DNA of 64,000 nt from Posidonia oceanica (taxonomy: Eukaryota > Streptophyta > Magnoliopsida > Alismatales > Posidoniaceae): the NCBI GenBank assembly GCA_037176725.1, contig JAZBRS010000026.1, forward strand, positions 153,647,501 to 153,711,500, in the 5' to 3' direction. Shown in pieces: positions 10,859-21,000 of this stretch (its first letter is position 1; each line of letters starts with the position of its first letter). A model generated the notes under the pieces. The model saw only the letters and a program-made list of their open reading frames with translations. It did no database searches and was not told where the DNA came from. The position numbers were made by a program, and so were the translations under genes.

Positions 10859-13018
10859 CTAGTTTTCTTCCTTTGTGTCTTCTTGTGGCTCCTCCACTAC
10901 TGCGGTGAGGTTGAACTGGCTAAGGAGCTCCTTTACTGTTAATCCTTCATCCGCCTCACTGTCCCAGTCATCATCTGAGATTGTCTCCCATTGTTCGGCT
11001 TGATTATCCCAGTCTTCTTTTAATTCAACATGGCTGTCCCAGTCCTCTGATGGATTAGGGAGCTGTTCGTCCTGGAATGCCATGACTTGATGCTTGGGGA
11101 GAGGGGCACTGTAGACGTGCTGGGACGTCCCTGCCTGCTTTCTTTGTTTAGCTCTTTTGACTAGGACATCCCATTCAAGCACATCCGCCTCCACCATGTC
11201 ATAGACTATGTCCCAGAAGGTCCAGTAGTCATTAATGTTGTGACCATGCATTCTATGGAACGGGCAGTATTTGTTCCGGTCACAATTTGGCAATTCAGGC
11301 CTGACTGGCGGGAATTCGAGCGCTTTTGCTTCCTCCAGTTCTATGAACATGTCGGCCAGTGTGACCGGTAGAGGAGGGTAATGGTCTCTTTTCCCCTTTC
11401 TTCGTGGCACTGGAGGGGGAACATTATGATAACCGCTCCCATTCCCAGTGTTGTTGGGGGGATTTTGATTGTTGGCTTGGCTGTTTTGATTGCCCCTGGT
11501 CCATTGCGGCCGGGGAGTGTTCCACATTGGGCGGATCTGTTGCTGAGGAGGAGGATTATTCCATGCTGGCTGCTGCTGAGGAGGGCGGCTCCATGTTTGC
11601 TGTTGCTGAGGAGGAGGGTGGCTCCATGTTGGCTGCTGAGGAGGAGGGTGGCTCCAGGCTTGTTGCTGAGGGTGGCTCCAGGCTTGCTGCTGAGGAGGAG
11701 GGTGGTTCCATGTCGGCTGTTGCGAAGCCAGTATAGCCCTTTGATCGAATGGCCTGGGGGCGGGGCTCATCTTGTTGACGACCCTAGTCACTCCCTCTAT
11801 TACTTGTGTTTTCCGGCTTTTCTTTGGCTCCTCCATGAATTCATGCAAGTTTTCTTTAACGGAGGCCGCCACTTCATATAAAGCCGTAACATTGGGGCAG
11901 TAAGCATTCACTAGCCCCTTCTTCATTGGTCCAGTTGTATTTGCAATGAGGGTTTGGACCACTTGTCTCTCTGGAATGGTCAGTCCTAATCTGGCTGCCA
12001 TTTCCCGCCATCTGTTGGCGAATGTAACCCAGCTTTCGCCTTGCTTCATGACCTCCTTGCTTAGGTCGTGGAAGGTTGGCTTTGGATCTATCTTGTGCTG
12101 GTACTTTGTAAGGAAGCTCTCTCTGATCTTATCAAAGCTGCTAAGGCCTTCCTTGGAGAGAGTGATAAACCAATCCATTGGCTCTTCTTCGAGTGAATAG
12201 AAGAATAGGTGTACCACGAGCCCCAAATCATGGAAATAGGGGGCCGACTCCATTTGGAATTGCACCAAGTGACTGAGTGGGTTGGTGTTTCCATTGAACT
12301 TGGGAGTCTTGGGGTACTTGAAACCTGGAAGTAATCTAAATAGGGGGAACTGGCTCATGTCAAAATTTGCCGGAACCTGGGTATGCACCCCTAATGCACT
12401 GAGCATTTTCCTTATCTCATCCAAATTTGTTATCCCGGCTGATGGAGTCGGGACATGTGAATTGAAGGACGGATGGTTCTGCTGCTGATGGAGGTAGCTG
12501 TTGCAAAAATGTTGAGGCGCGACTTGCTCGTATCGCGGGGGAGATGCCTGGTGATAATGATCCAGCCGAGGTTGATTGTCTGCCGGGGGTGGTCGGGGAT
12601 GTCTCAGATAGACTCCTTCCTTGTACTCGCCATGTGGCATGTAATTATGTTCCTGAATCAAGGGGTTGGCCCTTGAGTTATATGCTCTGTTGAGCGCTGT
12701 GCCCTGTACTGGGTGGTTTGTGTCCGGCGGTGGGTTGCCATCTAGTCCCTGGTATAGCTCTTCAGGGGGATGGTCCGCAACTGGCCTTCGTTGTCCTTCA
12801 CTGAGGTAGGGTGGCTGCTGGAGATTGTTTAGACATGGCCTCGTTTGGGCAGATGTCTCTTCGTTTAAGAACTGGTACATGGCTCTGTATTGGATTGAAT
12901 CTGGATCTAAAACTTCTCCGGTGATTGGGTGGTAGATTGTAGGCTCCTCTCCCGAGGTACTTGCAGAGTCTGACCTCTCTCTTTCTGGTTGATCAGTTTC
13001 ATGGATTTGATTCATCAT
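10859..13018 (-). CDS. gag: E2 Gag
   Basis: A 719-codon ORF beginning MMNQIHETD. Residues 1-200 are disordered and rich in P/Q/N. Residues about 235-395 match the retrotransposon Gag capsid-like domain (GFKYPKTPKFNGNTNPLSHL, EPMDWFITLSKEGLSSFDKI, ESWVTFANRWREMAARLGL). Residues 433-500 are a W-[SN]-x-PPPQQQ tandem repeat, coded by a minisatellite at 11520-11720. A modified zinc knuckle lies at 586-599 (CPFHRMHGHNINDYW); the last ligand, normally C, is Y, a G-to-A type change. The ORF ends with TAG followed in frame by protease 1, so Gag and Pro probably once formed one frame. It is the longest intact ORF of E2; Gag would assemble the particle. Confidence 0.88.
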   Translation of the reverse strand: MMNQIHETDQPERERSDSASTSGEEPTIYHPITGEVLDPDSIQYRAMYQFLNEETSAQTRPCLNNLQQPPYLSEGQRRPVADHPPEELYQGLDGNPPPDTNHPVQGTALNRAYNSRANPLIQEHNYMPHGEYKEGVYLRHPRPPPADNQPRLDHYHQASPPRYEQVAPQHFCNSYLHQQQNHPSFNSHVPTPSAGITNLDEIRKMLSALGVHTQVPANFDMSQFPLFRLLPGFKYPKTPKFNGNTNPLSHLVQFQMESAPYFHDLGLVVHLFFYSLEEEPMDWFITLSKEGLSSFDKIRESFLTKYQHKIDPKPTFHDLSKEVMKQGESWVTFANRWREMAARLGLTIPERQVVQTLIANTTGPMKKGLVNAYCPNVTALYEVAASVKENLHEFMEEPKKSRKTQVIEGVTRVVNKMSPAPRPFDQRAILASQQPTWNHPPPQQQAWSHPQQQAWSHPPPQQPTWSHPPPQQQQTWSRPPQQQPAWNNPPPQQQIRPMWNTPRPQWTRGNQNSQANNQNPPNNTGNGSGYHNVPPPVPRRKGKRDHYPPLPVTLADMFIELEEAKALEFPPVRPELPNCDRNKYCPFHRMHGHNINDYWTFWDIVYDMVEADVLEWDVLVKRAKQRKQAGTSQHVYSAPLPKHQVMAFQDEQLPNPSEDWDSHVELKEDWDNQAEQWETISDDDWDSEADEGLTVKELLSQFNLTAVVEEPQEDTKEEN

Positions 13019-14567
13019 TGCTGCAGCTTTTGAGAATGAGAATTGGCTTCAGGGCGTAATACGCCTCAGTGTAAGGCATATAACGTTCGACGCAAGATGT
13101 CAGGCGTTCAATGTCCTTAGTTATATTTCCTCCAACTCTTTCCCTGTCTTCTCTTTCTTTTCTTTTTTTTTCTCTCAGCCTTTCACTCTCTCTTTTTTTT
13201 CAGATTTTTGCTTTTCTTTAATTTTTTTCCTTTTCCTTTTTTTCTGTTCTTTTTCTGCTTTTTTCTCTTTTTTGCTTTTCTTCTTTTCCTTTTTTTTTTG
13301 TTTTTGTTTTTTTTGAAGGGTTACAAGTGCGAAGAAAGGGAAATTACAAGAACTTTTAATACAGGTTCTTAAAAAAAGAAAGTAAACAATAAACAGAGTT
13401 TCCCACCAAGGAAATTGTTACTATTTGGGTTTTTCAAAGTCTTCCCTGCCAAACAAATCACACCAAGGAGCTAAAGTATAACAGCCACACAGAGAATGCG
13501 TTAGACGCTTAATCTGCTGCGTACAACGTTATACGCAGGGATTTCAACGGCCAACGCCCTGTTTCAGAGAACTGCACAGCAACACTTTCAAACAGCGATT
13601 TAAGATTTTAATTTTGGTTTTCACTTTGAGATTAGTGTTTTAAACCTGCTGTAGCTCTCTGGGTTCCTTAAGGCTTAGGTATGGCTTTTTTTCAGATTTT
13701 CTAAGGCTCCTCACAAGATGGGTGAATATGATTGGTACTACCCCCTACCTCAACTCCTGAGGATGCTAGGGGGAGCCTGAATACACTTAGGTCCCTACCC
13801 CATAGAGGTAGAGCCCAGCGTACTCGGGATTGATCGGGTCACTCACGTATGTATACACAAAAAAATAAACAAACCACCGAAAGGGGGAGGGAGGAATACA
13901 AGTCAAGGCTTGAGGTTCTAATTATCTTTCACTAAAAGGCCAAGGAAGAAGGAGGGCCCCTAGCAAAAGACAATGATAATACAAGTACTTTTTCTAAGCC
14001 CCTTGCAACAGAGGTGCTTGAGACCTAGATGGTTGCTTATATAACCCAAGGAATGACACAAACAATTTAGTTCCCAATAAGGGCCATGCAAGTCATACAA
14101 AAAGATGTGATTTTTTTTTTGTTAATTTTTTTGCAAAGCACCCAAAGGAACTGAAGTTCCGGTCCCTACGGTAGAGCCGATCACCTCACACCTCAGTTCT
14201 TTGGGCCAGTTATAACAAAGAAAACTAAAAGAAATTTTAAAACAGAAGGGTTCCTGTTCAGTGGTCGTTAGACGCGGATATTGCAGCGTCCAATGTTAGA
14301 CGCACCAGATCACGCGTATAACGTACTGACAGTATTTTTTTCAGAAAAACAGTTATTTTTTACAGATCACCCCCACGCCCGAGAATCCAGAGAGAAGGGG
14401 GAGGTGATTTTAGTTAATGACACGAAGAAAACAAACCAAAAGAGAATCACGACGCCTCAAAACACTACAAGGAATTTCGTCGCTTTTCTAAATTATACAA
14501 GAAAATAAGAAACTAAAATTAAACTAAGAATGTTTGTTAGTGAAGGAGGAAAAAGAAAGAAAGGATT

Positions 14568-14576
14568 ACTTACCTT
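14568..14576 (-). promoter_or_regulatory. Candidate 5' splice site in E2 LTR/leader
   Basis: Minus-strand AAG|GTAAGT in a GTGCAAG|GTAAGTAATCC context. Joining it to the acceptor-like GCTGCAG just before the Gag ATG (13018) would remove about 1.55 kb of leader, including three palindromic modules. Inference only. Confidence 0.45.
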
Positions 14577-15458
14577 GCACGGGGGCACTTTTAGCCGTCC
14601 CACTGTGATCGCTAGACTGTGGATATGGGATTTTGGGAGAGGGAGGAGAAGATGGTGATGAAAGCGATGGCGAGATGGATGGTTCCCAGGGACGAAGAAT
14701 GCCTCTTTTGGCTCCCTCTTTTGCTCACCCTATCTTCTCTTCCTCGAGGTTCCCCTTCTTTGTATCCGACTTCATCACTCCACGTGTGATGGAATCGGTG
14801 TGATCGCCACTCTCGGTTCGCTTTCGCTGGCCCTTGAGACGCCTTTGGGGAGATGTGATGTGGTTGCGGGTTTAGCTACCTTGGGACAATGCCAGCATTG
14901 CCCAAGGGTGCCCGTGCTTGGTAAGTTCTTTCTTCCTTCTTCCTTCTTCCTCCTTGTATGACAAACGTTAGCAAAGCAAAAGCAAGACAGTATAGAAATG
15001 GATTAATATGTGTAGCAATCTATCCAGAATTAGTAAAAAAGAAAGCAAAGGAAACGTGGTGAAATACGTACCCAAGGGGTTTGATCCCCCCGGTTGCAAT
15101 ATGAAGGAGATGTATGCCTAGTTAATAGTATATGATCTTGGAATAAAAAAAAATGCTTGACTATGCTATGGAATTAAACAAATAATGACAGAAATAAAGA
15201 AAAAAATGTATGAAACAGAGTTTCCTTCTGTCTATGCACAAGGTGCAAACCGTGTTAGCATGAAGCCAACAACGACAGAAAGGATCCTCTAGCTAGCTCT
15301 CAGACTCTTTTCTTACAAAAAAATTCTCTTTTCGCTCTAAGTTCTTGAGGAGCTCACTTCTCTAAGATTTTTAATCTCAAGAGTATGTGAATTCCAAAAG
15401 CTTCCTAGCTCTTTTCCTCTCTCCAAAATCCGGCCCTAAATACTGTGGGGGTACCCAT

Positions 15459-15468
15459 GCTTTTATAG
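15459..15468 (-). promoter_or_regulatory. TATA box of E2 LTR
   Basis: Minus-strand CTATAAAAGC within the LTR, about 585 nt from its start, followed by GC-richer sequence. A good fit to the plant TATA consensus; the RNA would start about 30 nt further, near 15430. Confidence 0.6.
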
Positions 15469-16192
15469 AAGCAAGGGAGGAACAAAAAAGGACACAAATG
15501 CCAAGTCAGCAGAATTTCCTATTTCAGAGGTGTTATACACTGGAAAACCAGCGTATAACGTTATAAGCGAGAGAACTCGCGTATAACGACCTACGAGGCA
15601 TAACTGCCAGGATCAGAGAAGATTCTCCAATTAAGGAGTCCTTAAGTGCGATTAAACTCGGCTTTGATGGCTTTGACCAGTCAACAGGTTCTAAAGATGG
15701 CAAAATCACAATTTTTGGATTAGGCCAAATATGGAAAGCTTTGGCTGACTGGGTTGCCATGTTGGACGCTACAAAGCCAGCGGCCAACGTTAGCTGCTGG
15801 AAAACCAGCGGCCAACGTTATATGCAGATAATTCAACGGACAACACCCTTAATCAGTTTGCCTTTCAAATTTGGTCAAGACGTGATGAACACTGAAGTTG
15901 CCAACATTTGGGGCTTAAAAGGTATAGCATTTTGAATTTGAGAGGGACATTTAGCTCAAGCGAGATTCAGAAATGGATGGAGGGCCTCTAAGAGCGATCT
16001 AATGCAAGGGACTATCCTAACATGAAGGGAGTGCCAAAACGGGGTATCTACAGTGCCATCCAAGCAAGCGAGGCCGCCGAGCACCATCACCCGGATCTTC
16101 TTCTAGGGGCTGGTATCCCAAACTACTCGTCTGACAAATGCGTCAGTTTTGTCTTTACCTTTCGTCTTCGATGCCAAGGACGCGCTGGCCAA

Positions 16193-16219
16193 CCCCTGGC
16201 ATCATCCTGATACCAGGGG
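16193..16219 (+). repeat. 3' UTR hairpin I of E3
   Basis: Arms CCCCTGGCATCA and TGATACCAGGGG around loop TCC: 12 bp with one C/A mismatch. The E5 (45169-45195) and E6 (55103-55129) copies pair perfectly. Confidence 0.75.
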
Positions 16220-16262
16220 CATCTTTTTTGACCGCCCCTTGGTATCATTCCCCCTATCTTTC

Positions 16263-16290
16263 TCCCATGATATCCCTAGATATCACGGGA
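16263..16290 (+). repeat. 3' UTR hairpin II of E3
   Basis: Arms TCCCATGATATC and GATATCACGGGA around a 4-nt loop: 12 bp with one A/C mismatch. Same position as the hairpins with loop TTCCTGG in E5 and E6. Confidence 0.75.
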
Positions 16291-16300
16291 TGATCTGCTC

Positions 16301-17505
16301 TTGCAAAACCCATTCTTTTGCCAGCCGATGAGCTCGATATCTTATCACTTATTCTTTTGCCGGCCGATAAGTCCGATATCTTATCACTTATTCTTTTGCC
16401 GATCGATGAGTCCAATATCTTATTACTTATTCTTTTGTCGGCCGATAAGTTCGATATCTTATCACTTATTCTTTTGTCGGCCGATAAGTTCGATATCTTA
16501 TCACTTATTCTTTTGCCGGCCGATAAGTCCGATATCTTATCATCTATTCATTTGCCGGCCGATAAGTCCGATATCTTATCACCCATTCCTTTGCCGGCCG
16601 ATAAGTTCGATATCTTGTCACCTATTCATTTGCTGGCCGATAGGTCCGATATCTTATCAATCAATCAAGTTCAAGCACCTCTTCGACTGATGATCCGAAA
16701 CTCATCACCCCTTCGGATGATCCGAAACTCATCGTTCTCCGACTGATGATCCGAAACTCATCACTCTTTCGGCTGATGATCCGAAACTCATCACCCTTCC
16801 GACTGATATCCAGTAACTATCACTCACAACTGTACCTTCCGGTTGATAGGACCGTAAACTATCGCTTCCGGTGGATAGGACCGTAAACTATCGCTCCCGG
16901 TTGATAGGACCGTAAACTATCGCTTCCGGTTGATAGGACCGTAAACTATCGCTCTTCGGCTGATGATCCGAAACTCATCTCTCTTTTGCTAATATCCAAA
17001 ACTATCACCTGTAGTTGTGTTTTTCGGCTGATATCTAGTAACTATCACTCGTAAACGCCCCTTTCCGGTTGATAGGACCGTAAACTATCGCTTCCGGTTG
17101 ATAGGACCGTAAACTATCGCTTCCGGTTGATAGGACTGTAAACTATCGCTTCCGGTTGATAGGACCGTAAACTATCTCTCTTCGGCTGATATCCAAAACT
17201 ATCGTGGGCATTTGCGTTTTCCTGCTGATATCCAGTAACTATCACTCATGATTGCACTCCCGGTTGTTAGGACCATAAACTATCGCTTCTGGTTGATAGG
17301 ACTGTAAACTATCGCTTCCGGTTGATAGGACCGTAAACTATCGCTCTCCGGCTGATATCCGAAACTACCTTGCGTAATCATGTTTTCCGACTGATATGCA
17401 GTAACTATCACTCCTTCCGGTTGATAGGACCGTAAACTATCGCTTCCGGTTCATAGGACCGTAAACTATCACCCTCCGGCCGATAAGTCTGATATCTTAT
17501 CACTT
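16301..17505 (+). repeat. 3' UTR tandem array of E3 (hairpin-like monomers)
   Basis: About 9 monomers of a 39-42 bp type (CCGGCCGATAAG / TCCGATAT / CTTATC, 16310-16665), then about 20 shorter ones of related kinds: GATAG-GACCGTAAA-CTATC, GATGA-TCCGAAAC-TCATC and GATA-TCCAGTAAC-TATC. Each monomer has a 4-6 bp stem and an 8-9 nt loop. Tandem repeats in the 3' UTR are known for Ogre-type elements and can seed satellites. The long ORFs that cross it exist only because units are multiples of three. Confidence 0.88.
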
Positions 17506-17964
17506 CCTTCGCACGACTTTGTTCCAGGAAGACAAAGTCCCGCATCTCCCTGCGGTAGGAGAGGGTACCCCTCCCCTTTCACGCCTCTTTTGTTTCGATT
17601 GCCCCCTTCTACGCGGCTCCAACCGCCTTGCTTGCTTGCTTGCTCCCCTAGGTGGGGACAGGCTGCCCCTTTTTCCCCTCTTTGTTGCGCAAGTTTGGAC
17701 TAGCTGCCAATTTTTAGCGTTGCATCGCAGTTTCTCTTTTAGCATCCTTTTGCATCAATTCTGCACTTCATTTTTTATAACATTGCATGCTAGACTAATT
17801 CCATTACATCATTAGCATTGCATCACATTAGCATACATTGCATACATTGCATTCCATCAACATCTGCATCTGCATTTTGCATTGCGGCGACAGGCTACGA
17901 CGTTCGGTGCATCTGCCGAATAAGTGACTCACGCCAATAGCAATTTTGTGCTCTCGTCAGTCAG
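17506..17964 (+). other. E3 3' UTR segment between array and polypurine tract
   Basis: No gene. It holds a CT-rich stretch (17560-17690) and repeated GCATTGCAT-like words. The same segment is found in E6 at about 52145-52640 (minus strand), sharing for example TTGTCCCAGGAAGAC / TTGTTCCAGGAAGAC. Confidence 0.6.
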
Positions 17965-18044
17965 ATGGGGTGTCTTGTCAACCCTGAGCAGTGACCTCGC
18001 TTCGCTTGACCTCGCTCAGGGAGGGGCATGTGTAGACACCCCAT
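17965..18044 (+). promoter_or_regulatory. E3 polypurine tract inside an inverted repeat
   Basis: Polypurine tract GGGAGGGGCATG (18019-18030) directly before the 3' LTR; it would prime plus-strand DNA. It is bracketed by ATGGGGTGTC (17965-17974) against GACACCCCAT (18035-18044, first bases of the LTR), and by CCCTGAGC (17982-17989) against GCTCAGGG (18014-18021). E6 has the same arrangement and E4 a weaker form. Confidence 0.8.
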
Positions 18045-21000
18045 TTTGATAGGCTAAATTAGTGGAATCTCTCTGGTGACTTCTGAACCAAACACCTTAA
18101 CCTAAACCCAAAACCACACCCTTCTTTTCAAACCAAAACTCCAAATCAAAACCCAAAAACAAACCTAGAACTACACCCATTTTCTAACCTAAAAACCATC
18201 CAAAAATCCTAGGAAAATCCATCCTTCCTAACCTAGAAAACCCCTAAAAACCCTTAGAATTACCCACCAAAACTACTCCCAAAAACCCTAGAAAACCTAG
18301 GTAAAACCATCCTTTTTCTAGACCCAAAATCCTTCCAAAAACCTTCCAAAATCCCACTTCAAACCCTAGGTCAAACCGTAGAAACGCTAGGTCACACACT
18401 CACTCAAAACCACTCCAAATCCAAGCCTTTATCCCTCTCATCTCTCCTGATTATCCTTTTCTCTCTCCAAATTATTTTTTTCTCTCTCCTCTTTATCCTC
18501 CTTCTCATTCTCCTTCTTTTCCTTTCCTTCTTTCTCCTTTTCTTGCTTTCCAGTAGGCCCACCTTATGCTTCTTTCCTCCCTTTATTTTATCTGTATTTT
18601 TATTTCATTTTATTTTATTTCATGATTATTTAATCTTTAATTTCTTTCCTCCCCTCCCTTCCTTTCTTTCTTTCTTTCTTTCTTCCTCTCCTTCTTTCTT
18701 TTCCTTTCTTCCACATTAAACCCCTAAAACTCTAATTAAAAAGGAAAACACAAGAAGAAACAAATCAAAACCTTAAAAAGAAATAATTAAAAAACTTGGA
18801 CAAACAATTAGAAGAAAAATCTAGCTAAAAAGCAACTAAAAACTAAGAATGCAATCCAAAAATATAAAACAAACAAGAGGAAAATACTATTAAAAAATGA
18901 ACAAAAGAAAAATATAATCAAAACAAACAAAAAGAAAGAACCCTTTTAAAAATAATAACAATCAAAAGCAAATCCTAGGAAAGAAGAAACACTCAAAGAA
19001 CCTAGGATGAGTAATTAAAAATCAACAACAAACAATTAACAAACCTAAAGAAACAATTAAAACACAAAACAATTTAAAAGGCTTAATGAAAAAGAAAAAA
19101 GAGGAAAAACTTGATAAGTAAAACTTAACTTAAAAATAATTAAAAAACTTAACAAACATTTAAAATAAACTTAAAAAAACAATTTAAAGAAAAACTTAAG
19201 AAAAATTATAAAAACTTAAACTAAAACCCCTCTTAACCCTAATTTAAAAAATTAAAAAACAATCCTTTAAACCCTAACTAAAAAACTTAAACTAAAACCC
19301 CTCTTAACCCTAATTTAAAAAATTAAAAAACAATCCTTTAAACCCTAACTAAAAATCTTAACCTAAAAATAACTACTCTAAAAATATTTCCAAATCCCTT
19401 TTTTATTTCAATCTTTCTTCTTCTTTTTTCTCTTTCTTTTCCTCCTAATTTCCCTTTCTTTTCTTCCTCCCCATTTTCTTTCTTTTTCTTTTCCCTTTCC
19501 TTTTTAGCTGGCCGAGCCCACTGCACCAGCCTCTCCCTCCTTTCCTTTTTTTTCTTTTTTTTTTCCACGGCCCAGCCCGACCACCCGCTCTTCCTCCTTC
19601 CCTTCTTTTTCCTTTCTTCCTTCTTCTTCTTCCTTCTCTTTTCTCCCGCGGCCAACAGCCCTGCCTTCCCTCGATTTTCAAATCCGAATTTCCCCCCACC
19701 ATCGCCATCACCCAGCCTGCCACCTCTGCTCTCACACCCTCTCTCAGCCCTCCCGTCCTTGGCAGCTCACCCCCTACAGCGGCATTAACTCTGGGCTTGT
19801 CACGCGTCGCGTCCGGCCAGATCTCCCCTCAGCTGCAGTCTCCCTGCGCTCATGGATTCAAATCCACCACTCGCGCTCGGCCTCCAGTTAAAACCACAGC
19901 CTCCTCCCTCTCCTTGGCCACCTTTTTTCTGAATTGAGAGAACCAGAGAGAGAGTGTGAGAATTCAACCTAGAATCCCTCCTCCTTCTGCAAAAAAACCT
20001 ACCTTCCTTCTCCCAGCCAACAGACCTCCTTTTACCTCCAAACTCTCCCAAATTCCTCCCCAATCCACACCCAACATCCAGCATCCAATCCCCCACTTCA
20101 CTGCCCAGCCTTCTCCCCGAATTCCACCCCAAACACCCTTCCTCCTCTTGAGCAACATAGACCTCCTTCCACCCGCAAATTCCCCGCACCACAGTCCACA
20201 AAATCCCCTCCAACTCCTCCACCCTACTCACCGAACCATCACCTTCCCAGACCACCCGACCCTTCACCCCCAGACCTACCACAGCCCCCACGCATCACAG
20301 CAAACACCTGCACCCACCTTCTGCCTGAAACTGACCCAACCAGCAAACTTCCATTCCAGCCTCCACCGACCCAGTTCAAGCCCTTCTCCACCATCACCAA
20401 GTCTCCAGCAACCCGCCGGAAGGTTCCACTCAGCCCAGGGAGTGACAGAGCGCCACCCCCACCTCCGGCCAAATCAGCAGCACCCAAAAATCAATTCTCT
20501 ATCCATCGGCGTGCAAGCTTGCTCCTACGCAGCTTCTGAGCTCTAGAGGACCACCAGGAGTCGATCCAGATCGCCGCGTGCCGCCGGGAGCACCCGCAGC
20601 AGCTGCACCAACACTGCCGTCCTCTGCTCAACCCACCGAGGTCGGGGGAGCGATCCAGCCGCGAAAAGAGGTACCCGATCTCACCATTAGCTTAGTTTCT
20701 TCCCCATCTTGCTTCCCAGCCCCTTAGAGTTAGGTTTCGCCCTCTGTCGCGCCGAGTCGTCGCCGCCATGGACCTTTCTTCTCCGACGAGCTCGCTGCGC
20801 GCAAACCTGGCTCCGGACGTCCGCAGCTCTCGTCGACGACGCTCCAAGCTCTGTGGAGGTCCCAGGAACCTCGCTCCGCCCTCCGCTTCCGCCGGGAACG
20901 CCCGCAGCAGCCGGTCCACCTCCTGCACCTCCTGCAGAGCTCCACCGCCGCCTCCAGTGCACTCAGGCCCACGTCATGCATCGCCGACCAGCCTCCGACC

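Larger units (their letters stand above)
13042..15850. repeat. Dispersed palindromic modules in E2 LTR/leader
   Basis: Five modules of about 60-75 bp, at about 13052-13112, 13498-13560, 14266-14325, 15528-15592 and 15761-15850. Each holds two or three arms of the type GTTATACGC / GCGTATAAC around a central AACGTT. The clearest core is TATAACGTTATA, a perfect palindrome at 15554-15565. E4 carries the same architecture with GG/CC in place of AT/AT. Confidence 0.7.
7536..16052 (-). mobile_element. E2: partial Tat-like Ty3/gypsy retrotransposon
   Basis: Minus-strand element with LTR start at 16052 (TGTAGATACCCCGTTTTGG), leader, gag, two protease-like domains and the start of reverse transcriptase. 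It is cut at 7536 by the E1 insertion. Its left part should resume beyond E1, left of the window. It abuts the 3' UTR of E3 at 16053, so it inserted into E3; predicted target duplication GTGCC at 16053-16057. Its gag and protease regions are clearly diverged from E5/E6, so it is a separate family. Confidence 0.85.
13019..16052 (-). repeat. E2 5' LTR and leader (LTR end not resolved)
   Basis: The LTR start is clear (TG at 16052-16051). I could not place the other LTR end or the primer site: no TGGCGACTC or other standard Ty3 primer site stands out. The stretch contains a promoter-like TATA box (15459-15468), a strong splice donor (14568-14576), a purine-rich tract on the minus strand (13140-13320), and at least five copies of a palindromic module of the type GCGT..AACGTT..ACGC. 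An acceptor-like GCTGCAG ends 2 nt before the gag ATG. No credible gene. Confidence 0.75.

Noticed and set aside
11381..11881. Plus-strand ORFs opposite E2 Gag
   Set aside because: Shadow of the minus-strand W/P/Q repeat coding region.
14787..14810. Primer binding site of E2 (minus TGGCGATCACACCG)
   Set aside because: Begins TGGCGA but the rest does not match the Tat primer site and no LTR end CA precedes it clearly.
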